Assembly: GCA_003445795.1 (NCBI GenBank)
Contig: DMCN01000040.1
Coordinates: forward strand, 50,711 to 77,750
Direction of reading: 5' to 3'
Length of the DNA: 27,040 nucleotides
Origin: Gallionellaceae bacterium
Lineage (GTDB): Bacteria > Pseudomonadota > Gammaproteobacteria > Burkholderiales > Gallionellaceae
The translations under genes were made by a program, and so were the position numbers. Below are positions 1 through 7,850 of this stretch, in pieces; position 1 is the first letter of the stretch; every line of letters starts with the position of its first letter. The notes below the pieces were generated by a model. That model was given only the letters and a program-made list of their open reading frames with translations, did not search any database and had not been told where the DNA came from.

Positions 1-533
1 CCGCAGTGAGCAGCTTCGTCACCGCTTACAACGACCTGTACACGTCGATGAAGAACACTTTCGCGTACAAGTCCGGCTCGGCGCTGTCAGGCGATACCAC
101 GCTGCGTTCGCTGCAATCCGAGATGCGCGAGATCGTCGCCACCGCAACCAGCGGCGGCACGCTCGCCAATCTGTTCGAAGTGGGTATCAGCTCGAAATCG
201 GACGGTACCCTGCAACTGGACAGCGCCAAGCTGAGCAGCAAGATGGCCACCAATTTCAGCGATGTCGCCAGCCTGTTCAATTCCACGACCGGCTTCGGCA
301 CCCGTTTTGACACCTGGTCGAGCGCCGCGCTCGCCTTCGACGGCGCGTTCGCCAACCGTACTTCCAGCTTCAACCAGACGCTCACATCCCTCTCCAACCA
401 GCGCCTTGCGCTGGAGACACGCATGGCGAGTCTGGAGAAAATGTATCGCCAGCAATACAGCCAGCTGAACGTGACACTGGCTGGTTTGAACAAGACCAGT
501 TCTTACCTGACCGAACAACTTGCCAAGCTCTAA
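1..533 (+). CDS. fliD: Flagellar cap protein FliD, C-terminal part
   Basis: This is the 3' end of the filament-cap gene. FliD sits at the filament tip and helps exported flagellin fold into place. The reading frame is open from the left edge (codon GCA at 3-5 precedes a GTG at 6), so the gene starts outside the window and the GTG is not the true start. The visible 175 residues begin with the FliD_C-type pattern SSFVTAYNDLYTSMKN. They continue with a Ser/Thr/Leu-rich stretch and end in a helical, coiled-coil-forming tail (LETRMASLEKMYRQQYSQL ... LAGLNKTSSYLTEQL), which is the usual C-terminus of the family. The next gene, fliS, starts 15 bases after the stop, consistent with one fliDST operon. 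The assignment is secure because of the motif and the neighbours. Confidence 0.95.
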   Translation, partial: AVSSFVTAYNDLYTSMKNTFAYKSGSALSGDTTLRSLQSEMREIVATATSGGTLANLFEVGISSKSDGTLQLDSAKLSSKMATNFSDVASLFNSTTGFGTRFDTWSSAALAFDGAFANRTSSFNQTLTSLSNQRLALETRMASLEKMYRQQYSQLNVTLAGLNKTSSYLTEQLAKL

Positions 534-548
534 CCAGGGGACGACATC

Positions 549-1010
549 ATGAACGCCACTACAGCCACCAAAGCCTACGCAGCCGTCGAGATCGAGTCGG
601 GCGTGCACGCCGCCGATCCGCACAAACTGATTTCCATGCTGTTTCAGGGCGCCCTGCTGGCGATCGCCAATGCCAGGAACGGCATCCTGCGCAAGGATAT
701 TCCCGCCAAAGGCGCTTCCATCTCCAAAGCCATCATGATCATCGGCGAAGGACTGCAGGCCAGCCTGGACAAGAATGTCGGCGGCGAACTGGCGCAGAAT
801 CTGGACGCGCTGTACAGCTACATGTGCACCCGCCTGCTGATCGCCAACGTGAATGACGATGTTGCCGCGCTGGATGAAGTGGCGCGCCTGCTCGGTGAAC
901 TGAAAGGTGCCTGGGACGGCATCCGCCAGTCGGTGACCGCACCGGCAGCGGCAGCGCAGCCCGTGAAGAGCCACAACAAACAACCCGCTCTCGTCTACGG
1001 AAGGATGTAA
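549..1010 (+). CDS. fliS: Flagellin export chaperone FliS
   Basis: FliS binds the C-terminal helix of flagellin in the cytoplasm, which prevents early polymerisation and delivers flagellin to the export gate. The 153-residue product is slightly longer than the usual 125-140. It is all-helical and carries family hallmarks: YAAVEIESGVHAADPHKLISMLFQGAL near the N-terminus, then KGASISKAIMIIGEGLQASL and LYSYMCTRLLIANV. The extra length is an Ala/Gln/Pro-rich C-terminal tail. The ATG at 549 follows an AGGGG ribosome site at 536-540. It lies between fliD and fliT, the standard order. Confidence 0.95.
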   Translation: MNATTATKAYAAVEIESGVHAADPHKLISMLFQGALLAIANARNGILRKDIPAKGASISKAIMIIGEGLQASLDKNVGGELAQNLDALYSYMCTRLLIANVNDDVAALDEVARLLGELKGAWDGIRQSVTAPAAAAQPVKSHNKQPALVYGRM

Positions 1011-1013
1011 GCC

Positions 1014-1334
1014 ATGAGCATGGTCATCGAGGACTACCAAAGCCTTTCCAGCATCACCGGCAAGATGCGCGATGCCGCTGCGGAAGGCGAATGGGACAGA
1101 CTCATCTCGCTGGAGCAGGAATGCCAGCGCAAAGTGGAAGAACTGAAGCCGCGCGACGTCGTCCCAGCCGACCCGAGCGAGCGCCAGCAGAAGATCGCCC
1201 TCATCAAGAAGATGCTGGCCGACGACGCCGACATCCGCAGCCGCACCGAAACATGGATGGGCCAATTGCAGCGCATCATGCAAAGTACGCGCAGCGAACA
1301 GCAACTGCAACAGACCTATCTCGCCAACTACTAG
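1014..1334 (+). CDS. fliT: Flagellar protein FliT
   Basis: This is a small (106-residue) helical protein directly after fliS, starting 3 bases past the fliS stop. FliT proteins chaperone FliD and in some bacteria also restrain the flagellar master regulator. The sequence has the expected pattern of short amphipathic helices: an N-terminal YQSLSSITGKMRDAAAEGEWD helix and an LEQECQRKVEEL segment. A central turn ends in a charged C-terminal helix with ADIRSRTETWMGQLQRIM. FliT is poorly conserved, so the call leans on position and size as well as the sequence. A second ATG at 1020 would shorten it by two residues. Confidence 0.88.
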   Translation: MSMVIEDYQSLSSITGKMRDAAAEGEWDRLISLEQECQRKVEELKPRDVVPADPSERQQKIALIKKMLADDADIRSRTETWMGQLQRIMQSTRSEQQLQQTYLANY

Positions 1335-1349
1335 GCTGCAACACGATGC

Positions 1350-2411
1350 ATGCTGCCCGCCAACCTCACCTCCACGCTCAAGGCGCTCGCGCTCCACGAT
1401 AAGCCGCTGATCACGGCGACGCCGGACAAGAACGCCGCCAACGCGGGCAAACAATTCGAGCTGGGCCAGAAGCTGCAGGGTACGGTGCAGGCGCAGGTCG
1501 CACCCAACGTGTTCAATGTCCGCGTCGCCGACCAGTTGCTGCAGATGCAACTGCCCAGCTTCATCCGCTCCGGTGACACCATCACCCTGCAAGTCGCCTC
1601 GCTGCAACCGCGCCTGACCTTTACTCTGGCCGCCTCCTCCAACCCGGTCTCCACTCCAGAATCGCTCAGCGCCACCGCGCGCCTGCTCTCGTCACTGTCG
1701 CAGCAACCGCTGGAAAGAAGCTATGTGCGCCCCATCCAGAGTTCGCCGCTGTGGACCGGCGCACAGGCGCTGCCGGATACCACCCAACTCGCCGGCAAGC
1801 TGCACGATGCGCTGAGCCACAGCGGCCTGTTCTACGAATCGCACCAGGCGCAGTGGATCTCCGGTACGCGCCCTACCACGCAACTACTGCTGGAACCGCA
1901 GAACCAGCTTGCGCAAAACCTGACGGCGCAGAATCCCGCAGCAGCTGGAGCTAACGCCAGAAATGCTGAGACAGCCATCGGCACGATGCCGCACCCCCTC
2001 ACGGGAAGCGAACCGCGCCCTGCCGGTACGGCAGCTATCCCGGAACATCTGCAAACGCTGGTGCAGCAGCAGATGAACGCGCTGGAGACGCGGCAGGTGC
2101 TGTGGCAGGGCCAGGTCTGGCAGGGCCAGGAGATGCGCTGGGAGGTGCGCGAGGAATCGCCGCACCGCAATGCCAGCGGCGAGCAGGAGGGGCAGTGGGT
2201 CACCCAGATCAGCCTGGACCTGCCCAATCTGGGCGGCGTCTCCGCCCGGCTCAGCTTCAACGGCAATGCGCTGAACCTCAGCCTCGAAGTGTCCGACGAA
2301 CAGACTCGCACCCGACTGGGCAACGCCAGTTCGCAATTGATCGCCGCGCTGACCGAGCGCGGCATCCCCGTCACCCAGACGCAGATCACGCAAAATGAGC
2401 CTGCCCGATAA
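1350..2411 (+). CDS. FliK-like flagellar hook-length control protein
   Basis: A 353-residue protein with a Gln/Ala/Pro-rich, low-complexity body (about residues 150-235) and a compact C-terminal domain resembling the FliK C-terminal (Flg_hook) domain: ISLDLPNLGGVSARLSFNG, then LSLEVSDEQTRTRLG and LIAALTERGIPVTQTQI. FliK is the exported ruler that tells FlhB to change substrate once the hook is complete. That the next, overlapping gene encodes an FlhB-C-like protein fits a role in export switching. It may be a second FliK-like protein rather than the main ruler, so I give no symbol. The ATG at 1350 lies 15 bases after the fliT stop. Confidence 0.72.
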   Translation: MLPANLTSTLKALALHDKPLITATPDKNAANAGKQFELGQKLQGTVQAQVAPNVFNVRVADQLLQMQLPSFIRSGDTITLQVASLQPRLTFTLAASSNPVSTPESLSATARLLSSLSQQPLERSYVRPIQSSPLWTGAQALPDTTQLAGKLHDALSHSGLFYESHQAQWISGTRPTTQLLLEPQNQLAQNLTAQNPAAAGANARNAETAIGTMPHPLTGSEPRPAGTAAIPEHLQTLVQQQMNALETRQVLWQGQVWQGQEMRWEVREESPHRNASGEQEGQWVTQISLDLPNLGGVSARLSFNGNALNLSLEVSDEQTRTRLGNASSQLIAALTERGIPVTQTQITQNEPAR

Positions 2412-2727
2412 GCGCCAGCTGGCGGTCGCCCTCGCCTACCGCAACGGCGATGCCGCCCCCAAGGTCGTCGCCAGCGGGCGCGGCCTGATCGCCAAGGCCA
2501 TCATCGAGCGCGCCAGGCAGAACGGCATCTATGTGCATGAATCGGAAGAACTGGTCGGTATGCTGATGCAGGTGGAGCTGGACCAGCATATCCCGCCCCA
2601 GCTCTATCTGGCCGTGGCCGAGTTGCTGGCCTGGCTATACCGTTTGGAACGGGGTGAAACCGGTCCAATTCCGGGTACTGCCGCGCAGGCAAACCCGCTA
2701 CAATCGTCACAAGTGAAACCACGTTGA
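2395..2727 (+). CDS. FlhB C-terminal-domain homologue (export switch-like)
   Basis: A 110-residue free-standing protein that matches the cytoplasmic C-terminal domain of FlhB/EscU-type export switch proteins. It has AVALAYRNGDAAPKVVASGR, then GLIAKAIIERARQNGIYVHE, ELVGMLMQVELDQHIPPQLY and AVAELLAWLYRLERGE. The transmembrane half of FlhB is absent. The Asn-Pro-Thr-His autocleavage motif of full FlhB is also absent, so it resembles the already cleaved C-terminal fragment. The start overlaps the end of the FliK-like gene by 17 bases, suggesting translational coupling. Such paralogues can partly replace the FlhB C-terminus in some bacteria (family knowledge); the function here is inferred. Confidence 0.85.
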   Translation: MSLPDKRQLAVALAYRNGDAAPKVVASGRGLIAKAIIERARQNGIYVHESEELVGMLMQVELDQHIPPQLYLAVAELLAWLYRLERGETGPIPGTAAQANPLQSSQVKPR

Positions 2728-2737
2728 CGATTGTCCC

Positions 2738-3502
2738 ATGCGCACCAAAGAGATCCCGCTAAAGATCGAGCTATTCTCCAGCGACCAGGAAAACGAGTTC
2801 CTGATCACCAATCCCAAGGAGATCGCCTCCATCCTCGCAACCATCGCCCAGCGCAAATCGCGCGTCGCCCTGTATTACAACGAAGGCAACAGCATGGTGC
2901 TGACCATGATCCTTGCCGCCGATGAGAACGGCGTCTGGATCGATGCCGCCTCCAACCCGCTCGACAACCGCCATATCGAACGCAGCAACCGCATCGTCTT
3001 CGTCAGCACCCACAACCAGGCCAAGGTGCAGTTCATCGCCAGCAGCGCCATGCTGGGCAGCTACGAGGATTCCCCGGCTTTCCTGCTCGCGCTGCCGCGC
3101 AAACTGCTGCGCCTGCAACGGCGCGACTACTACCGTCTCGTCGCCCCGGAGACTCACGCACTCAAATGCGTCATCCGTCCCGTGCCCGACCAGGCGCACA
3201 TCACGCACGAGATCACCGTGATGGACATCAGCATCGGCGGCGTGGCACTGGTATGCGAAGCGAGCGGCATCGAACTGCAACCGGGCATGAAGTATGAGAA
3301 CTGCGAGATCGAACTACCCGACGTCGGCACGGTGGAAGCGACCATAGAAGTGAAGAACACCTTCGAGATCACCGACCGCAACGGCCATATCAAGCGCCGC
3401 GCCGGCTGCGTGTTCGTCAGACCGAACGGGCAGACCACCAAGCTGCTGCAGCGCTACGTGGCGCAGATGCAGCAAGCCAGCATCCAGGCTGACACAAAAT
3501 AG
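2738..3502 (+). CDS. PilZ-domain flagellar brake protein, YcgR-like
   Basis: 254 residues in two parts. The N-terminal half (about 1-115) has the beta-rich look of the YcgR N-terminal domain. A PilZ domain follows. The c-di-GMP-binding signatures are visible: an RxxxR-type loop in LRLQRRDYYRLV and the D-x-S-x-x-G box in VMDISIGGVAL. In this family, c-di-GMP binding lets the protein act on the flagellar motor and slow or bias rotation. It sits 10 bases after the FlhB-C-like gene and on the same strand, so it is probably in the flagellar operon. No good ribosome-binding site is visible before the ATG at 2738. Confidence 0.87.
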   Translation: MRTKEIPLKIELFSSDQENEFLITNPKEIASILATIAQRKSRVALYYNEGNSMVLTMILAADENGVWIDAASNPLDNRHIERSNRIVFVSTHNQAKVQFIASSAMLGSYEDSPAFLLALPRKLLRLQRRDYYRLVAPETHALKCVIRPVPDQAHITHEITVMDISIGGVALVCEASGIELQPGMKYENCEIELPDVGTVEATIEVKNTFEITDRNGHIKRRAGCVFVRPNGQTTKLLQRYVAQMQQASIQADTK

Positions 3503-3512
3503 CACCGCCATC

Positions 3513-4247
3513 ATGGTGAATGCTGCGATGCCCGCCGGAAAGAAAGTGGCCATCATGCAGCCCTACTTCTTTCCGTATCTGGGTTACTGGCAACTGCTGG
3601 CCGCCGTCGACACCTTCGTCATCCTCGACGACGTCAACTACATCAACCGCGGCTGGATCAACCGCAACCGCATCGCCATCAACGGCGAACCGAGCTGGCT
3701 CACCGTCCCACTACAAGGCGCCAGCCAGAACAAGTACATCTGCGACATCGACATCGCCCCCGACGACGGCTGGAAAAAACGCCTGCAACGCACCCTCGCC
3801 ACTGCCTACGCCAAGGCACCACATTCAGCGAACGTGCTGCCACTGTTCGAGCAATGGCTGGCCCAAGCCAACGGCGACCTCTCCGCCGCACTGCATCGCA
3901 GCATCACCCAAGTGGCCGAGTCACTAGCCATCAAAACCACCATCATCCCCAGCAGCAGCATCTATCCCAAAGGCGAACTGAAAGGCGCAGACCGCATCCT
4001 CGACATCTGCCGCCGCGAAGGCGCTAGCGTGTACGTGAACCCGCCGGGCGGAAAAGAACTCTACGATGCCGCGATGTTCCGCGAGGCCGGGATAGAACTG
4101 CACTTCCTGCAACCCGATCTGCACCAGGATGAACTGCGCAGCGGCGCGAGCGATGGCAGCGTGCTGTCGATACTGGATTCGATGATGCACAATTCGGTGG
4201 AGGAACTGGCGGGGGCAGTGAAGCGGTTGGGGTTTGCGAGAGCCTGA
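3513..4247 (+). CDS. WbqC-family protein
   Basis: 244 residues that begin, after a short leader, with the WbqC-family signature KKVAIMQPYFFPYLGYWQL. This is followed by DTFVILDDVNYINRGWINRN and the VNPPGGKELYD region that is also typical. WbqC-type proteins occur in O-antigen and flagellin-glycan loci; their exact reaction is not something I can state from sequence. It is the last forward gene of the left flagellar block and the first glycan-type gene, 10 bases after the PilZ gene. An alternative start at 3528 (MPAGKK) is possible, since neither start has a clear ribosome site. Confidence 0.85.
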   Translation: MVNAAMPAGKKVAIMQPYFFPYLGYWQLLAAVDTFVILDDVNYINRGWINRNRIAINGEPSWLTVPLQGASQNKYICDIDIAPDDGWKKRLQRTLATAYAKAPHSANVLPLFEQWLAQANGDLSAALHRSITQVAESLAIKTTIIPSSSIYPKGELKGADRILDICRREGASVYVNPPGGKELYDAAMFREAGIELHFLQPDLHQDELRSGASDGSVLSILDSMMHNSVEELAGAVKRLGFARA

Positions 4248-4293
4248 TACAGACGACAGGTGGCAGGTGATTACGGGAACTGCACCCGCTGAA

Positions 4294-4974
4294 TCAACCC
4301 TTCCCCGCCTCCCACCCCAGCGTCTTCGCCCCTGTCTTCAGGCAATCGGTGTAATAACCTGAGAACCCGGCTTTCTCCATCAACGCTGCGACCCGGCTGG
4401 TATCGTACTCGACACGATGAAGTTCAAAGCTGCCGCCGTCGAACGTGGCGAAGGCGGCTCGTGGGTCATTGTCTCTGGGCTGTCCGACCGATCCGGGGTT
4501 GCAGTAGGTCTTGTCCCCGAACTGGGCGATGACCTGTCTGTGGGTGTGTCCGGTGGCGAAATAAGTGCCTTCGACCCTGGAGAAATAGTCGTCGCGAGGA
4601 TTCAGATATTCATCGATGGGGTCGCCCCAGCCGCCGTGCACCATGCGCAGGTCGCCGACATTCATATAGACCGGCAGGCTGCGCAGCCAGGCCAGATTCT
4701 CTTCCGTGATGACTTGTTTCTGATATTGCAGGCAGTCATTGGCGCTGTTCGACCTGGGGCAGAAGCTCTGCGCGGCCATGTACCAGTCGTGATTCCCCAT
4801 GACCGATTTGACCTTCCGTTTGCGCAGCTCGTCGCAGCATTCGTTTATCTCGGAATAGTATCCAGCCGTATCGCCCAGGCAATAGATCTCATCGATGCCC
4901 ATGCCATCGATACGCGCCAGCACTTCGCGCAGCGCGGTGTAATTGCCGTGAATATCAGAGATGAGTGCGATCAT
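4294..4974 (-). CDS. Calcineurin-like metallophosphoesterase
   Basis: A 226-residue cytoplasmic phosphoesterase with the full set of metal-binding motifs in order: LISDIHGN (D-x-H) at the N-terminus, LGDTAGYY (GD-x-x-G), VMGNHDWYM (GNHD), MVHGGWGD and ATGHTHRQV (GH-x-H), then CNPGSVGQPRDNDPRA. The last block is typical of the YfcE/diadenosine-tetraphosphatase-like subgroup that often lacks a known substrate. Its start lies inside the end of the ATP-grasp gene (20-base overlap), so the two are probably co-translated and may work on one pathway. The 46-base gap to the convergent wbqC gene shows no convincing terminator. Confidence 0.9.
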   Translation of the reverse strand: MIALISDIHGNYTALREVLARIDGMGIDEIYCLGDTAGYYSEINECCDELRKRKVKSVMGNHDWYMAAQSFCPRSNSANDCLQYQKQVITEENLAWLRSLPVYMNVGDLRMVHGGWGDPIDEYLNPRDDYFSRVEGTYFATGHTHRQVIAQFGDKTYCNPGSVGQPRDNDPRAAFATFDGGSFELHRVEYDTSRVAALMEKAGFSGYYTDCLKTGAKTLGWEAGKG

Positions 4975-5917
4975 AGAAAATCAAATCCTCTGTGTACCTG
5001 ACTGCATAACCTTGTTTCAGCACCGGCTGGCCGGGAACCTTGCCATCGAGCATCCATTCGACACTCATGGCGCTTTCGTTATAACCGAAGGCGGCGCGCA
5101 ACGAGGTGCTGGATGAGATGCGCGGATTGATCTCCAGCAATCTCAACTGGCCGCCATCCACCCGGAACTGGAAATTGGTCGGGCCGACCGGCTTGAATAT
5201 CTTGCCGAAGTGCAGCAGTGCGTCCTGCACCCCATCCAGCTCGGCGGTCTCGGCCGTTTCAGTGAACCCGGCTTCGGAAAGCGTCCGCTTGAGGGTATGG
5301 AAAGCGCAAAGCCGGCTGTCGCGATCGAAGAACGCCGATGCCGTGTATTCCTCTTCTTCAGTGCCGATCACGGGCTGGATCATCATGCCCTGCCCTGCTC
5401 CGCCCAGATGCTGCTTGAGTTCGTCGATGTCGTTGACGATGACTATCCCTTTCGAGCCCGAGCCCTTTCTGGGTTTCAGCAGCAGCGGGAATCGCTGTGC
5501 AGCCTCATCGAATTCCAGGCTGGTCGGGATCGCGTAAGGCGATTTGTTCTTTACCAGACTCTGATAGAACAGCCACTTGTCGGCACATAAGCGGATCAGG
5601 TCCGCATCGTTCAGCAGCACCTGCGCTCCGCTTTGTTCTATTGTGGCGCGGTGCTCGTTCCAGGCAACGACATCCACTTCGATACCGGGGATGACTATCG
5701 AGACATCGTGTCTTTGAATGACATCAAGCAGCCATGGGAGATAGCTTTCATGATTGGTCAGTGGCGCTTTTTCAAACACATCGCAAAAAGCCGGTGCTGC
5801 CGACCGTTCATACACGGTCGTGCCGATCAACCGGCACTCGGGATGGCTCTGCCGCAGGGATTTCAATATCCCATAGCCGATGATGCCGGAAGCACCTGAT
5901 ACCAGAATCGTTCTCAT
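4955..5917 (-). CDS. ATP-grasp enzyme (carboxylate-amine ligase-like)
   Basis: 320 residues. The N-terminal pre-ATP-grasp Rossmann-like domain (about 1-105) opens with ILVSGASGIIGYGILKSLRQ. The ATP-grasp fold follows: nucleotide-binding lysines in PLLLKPRKGSGSKGIV (about 144-159), and the metal-binding acidic/Asn pair in LLEINPRISSS (Glu262, Asn264). ATP-grasp enzymes join a carboxylate to an amine or thiol through an acyl-phosphate. In glycan loci they may attach amino-acid-like groups to amino sugars, but the substrate here is unknown. It overlaps the metallophosphoesterase gene. Upstream is a hairpin-rich repeat element separating it from the ThDP-enzyme gene. Confidence 0.88.
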   Translation of the reverse strand: MRTILVSGASGIIGYGILKSLRQSHPECRLIGTTVYERSAAPAFCDVFEKAPLTNHESYLPWLLDVIQRHDVSIVIPGIEVDVVAWNEHRATIEQSGAQVLLNDADLIRLCADKWLFYQSLVKNKSPYAIPTSLEFDEAAQRFPLLLKPRKGSGSKGIVIVNDIDELKQHLGGAGQGMMIQPVIGTEEEEYTASAFFDRDSRLCAFHTLKRTLSEAGFTETAETAELDGVQDALLHFGKIFKPVGPTNFQFRVDGGQLRLLEINPRISSSTSLRAAFGYNESAMSVEWMLDGKVPGQPVLKQGYAVRYTEDLIFYDRTHL

Positions 5918-5936
5918 CCCAGATCGTCCATTAAGC

Positions 5937-6062
5937 CGTCATACCGGCGGAGGCCGGTATCCAGCAACAATAAACAGTCCGCGGAGCGGACAAAGTCATA
6001 GTGTTGTCCCACTTGCGTGGGGAATAAATAATCACTGGATTCCGGCCTTCGCCGGAATGACG
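5937..6062. repeat. MITE-like element with terminal inverted repeats
   Basis: A 126-base element in the gap between two reverse genes. Its ends, 5937-5964 and 6035-6062, are 28-base inverted repeats matching at 25 of 28 positions, and each end is itself a hairpin (arms such as CCGGCG...GCCGG). The interior adds two more hairpins: GTCCGC/GCGGAC at 5977-5991 and CCCAC/GTGGG at 6008-6021. The end sequence resembles the common proteobacterial GTCATTCCGGCG-type dispersed repeat. I see no clear target-site duplication. In RNA it would form a strong fold that could attenuate or process the transcript between the ThDP-enzyme and ATP-grasp genes. Confidence 0.82.
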
Positions 6063-6092
6063 TGGTTGTGGCAAATGAACTATTTGGGTTCA

Positions 6093-7820
6093 TCAGAAGA
6101 GGCAATCCCTTTTGATCTGCCGGTTCTCTTCGTCGGAAAGCAGCGGCGTTTGCAGGTCGATCGCTGCGCCGGGTTCCGGGTTGTTCATGATCCTCGTTGG
6201 CAGTTCGACTTCGATGATCATCGCGGCCGGGCTCTTCAGCAACTCCCGGACCAGACCGTATTTCTCCACCGCGTCTATCCTGATGTACTCAAGGCCGTAG
6301 GATGGAGCAATGGCCGAATAATCGGGGGCTTCGTAGCCTTCAACCGAGCCGGTGGTGCGGTCATCAAATATCCTCTCCTGCAGCCGCCTGATCATGCCCA
6401 GACAATTGTTGTTCAGGACGATGATCTTGATCGGCAACTTGTCGCGTTTGACGGCTTGCAGTTCCTGGATGTTCATCATCAGGCCGCCGTCCCCATTGAT
6501 GGATATCACCATCGCATTCGGCCAGGCATAGGCCGCACCTATCGACGCGGGGAGAGAAAAGCCCATCGAACCGTACCCGCCCGTGTTCAGCAATCTGTTC
6601 CCTTTCCTCAGGCGGAAGGATTGAGCGGTGAACATCTGGTTCTGTCCGACATCGGCACACACCACCAATTCCGAGGGCAGGTCTTCGGAGATCGCGTGCA
6701 GGAAGTCGTTGGCGTCTACCTCGCGGCGGCTCGTGTGGTGGGAGGGATAGCGCGCTTTCCAGCGGGCGATCACCGCATGCCATTTCGGGAAGGACAGCTG
6801 CCGCAGATCAGCTTTGAGCATCTGCTCCAGAAAATTCCCTGCGCTTGAATAGAGGTTGATGTTGCCCTTGCCGCTGCCGGGCTGTACCCGGTCGAGTTCG
6901 GTACGGTCGATGTCCACCCGGATGATCTTTGCCTCACCGGCGAACCGGGTCTTGTCGCCCGCGAGTTGCCGCTCGTCCAGCCTTGAACCCAGGATGATCA
7001 GGCAGTCGCAATTCGCCAGCGCGAAGTTGGCATAGCGGTTGCCGTAATGCCCGATAAAGCCGACGAAGGAAGGATGCTCGTGAGGCAGCACGTCGAGACC
7101 GCAGAGGGAAGCCACCGCCGGAATGGGCGCCTTGTCCAGAAACTGGAGGATCGCGTTTCTTGTCGATTCGTTCCTGCAGCCGCCCCCCAACAACAGCAAC
7201 GGCCTTTTGGCGTTTTGCAGCGCTTCCAGTATCTGCGACACATCGATCTTGTCGAATTCTCTGGCACCTTCAGGCGTGTAGCCTCTCAGCTCTTCCACAT
7301 TGATATCGCTTCTGGCCACATCGTAAGGAAGATCGATCAGCACCGGACCTTTGCGTCCTTCCCTCGCGATGTGGAGCGCTTTCTCCAGGCAGAACCTTAC
7401 ATCCTTAGCATCATTGATCTTGACTGCGTATTTCGTTATCCCGGCAGTCAACGCGACCATGTCCATCTCTTCGAAGGCGTTCTGCCTGACCTCGGGAGAT
7501 TTTTTGACCGCTTCCGAATGGACGCTGCCGACCAGGAACAGGCAGGGAATGGAATCGAAAAAAGCGTTGGCGATACCGGCGACGAGATTGCAGGAACTCG
7601 GCGCCCCCGAAGAGGTGGCCGCGGACACATTCTCCCTGACCATGGCAAACGCGTTGGCGGCAAAAGCGGCGCCCTGCTCGTGATAGTTCAACACGAATCT
7701 CTGCTTCTTGCTCCCGGCGATCGCATCGAGCAAATCCGCGTTGAATCCGCCGATCTGGCCAAACACAATATCGATCCCGTTGTTGCCCAACAGATCGACT
7801 ACATATTTGGCGACTTTCAT
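6093..7820 (-). CDS. Thiamine-diphosphate enzyme, acetolactate synthase-like
   Basis: 575 residues with the three-domain layout of the acetolactate synthase family. The N-terminal pyrimidine-binding domain carries the cofactor-activating glutamate in LNYHEQGAAFAANAFA (Glu48). A central domain has LIILGSRLDERQ. The C-terminal pyrophosphate-binding domain has GDGGLMMNIQELQAV ending in VLNNN, the GDG...NN motif. Such enzymes decarboxylate 2-oxo acids and transfer the activated aldehyde. In the middle of a sugar locus, a biosynthetic branch-chain role like that of YerE (two-carbon branch onto a keto-sugar) is a reasonable guess, but housekeeping-type acetolactate formation cannot be excluded. No regulatory subunit gene is adjacent. 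Confidence 0.87.
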   Translation of the reverse strand: MKVAKYVVDLLGNNGIDIVFGQIGGFNADLLDAIAGSKKQRFVLNYHEQGAAFAANAFAMVRENVSAATSSGAPSSCNLVAGIANAFFDSIPCLFLVGSVHSEAVKKSPEVRQNAFEEMDMVALTAGITKYAVKINDAKDVRFCLEKALHIAREGRKGPVLIDLPYDVARSDINVEELRGYTPEGAREFDKIDVSQILEALQNAKRPLLLLGGGCRNESTRNAILQFLDKAPIPAVASLCGLDVLPHEHPSFVGFIGHYGNRYANFALANCDCLIILGSRLDERQLAGDKTRFAGEAKIIRVDIDRTELDRVQPGSGKGNINLYSSAGNFLEQMLKADLRQLSFPKWHAVIARWKARYPSHHTSRREVDANDFLHAISEDLPSELVVCADVGQNQMFTAQSFRLRKGNRLLNTGGYGSMGFSLPASIGAAYAWPNAMVISINGDGGLMMNIQELQAVKRDKLPIKIIVLNNNCLGMIRRLQERIFDDRTTGSVEGYEAPDYSAIAPSYGLEYIRIDAVEKYGLVRELLKSPAAMIIEVELPTRIMNNPEPGAAIDLQTPLLSDEENRQIKRDCLF

Positions 7821-7850
7821 TTTGTCTTCAACTCCTCTGCGCGTTCCATG

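Noticed and set aside
87..1607. Long reverse open frame (506 codons) across fliD-fliS-fliT
   Set aside because: It is antisense to secure flagellar genes, spans several of them, and has a low-complexity Gly/Leu/Gln/His-rich product typical of shadows in GC-rich DNA.
4248..4293. Bidirectional terminator between wbqC and the metallophosphoesterase gene
   Set aside because: Only a four-base CGGG/CCCG stem is present, with no T-run.
5880..6848. Forward open frame of 322 codons over the repeat and the ThDP gene end
   Set aside because: It runs through the MITE-like element and antisense to a well-supported enzyme gene.
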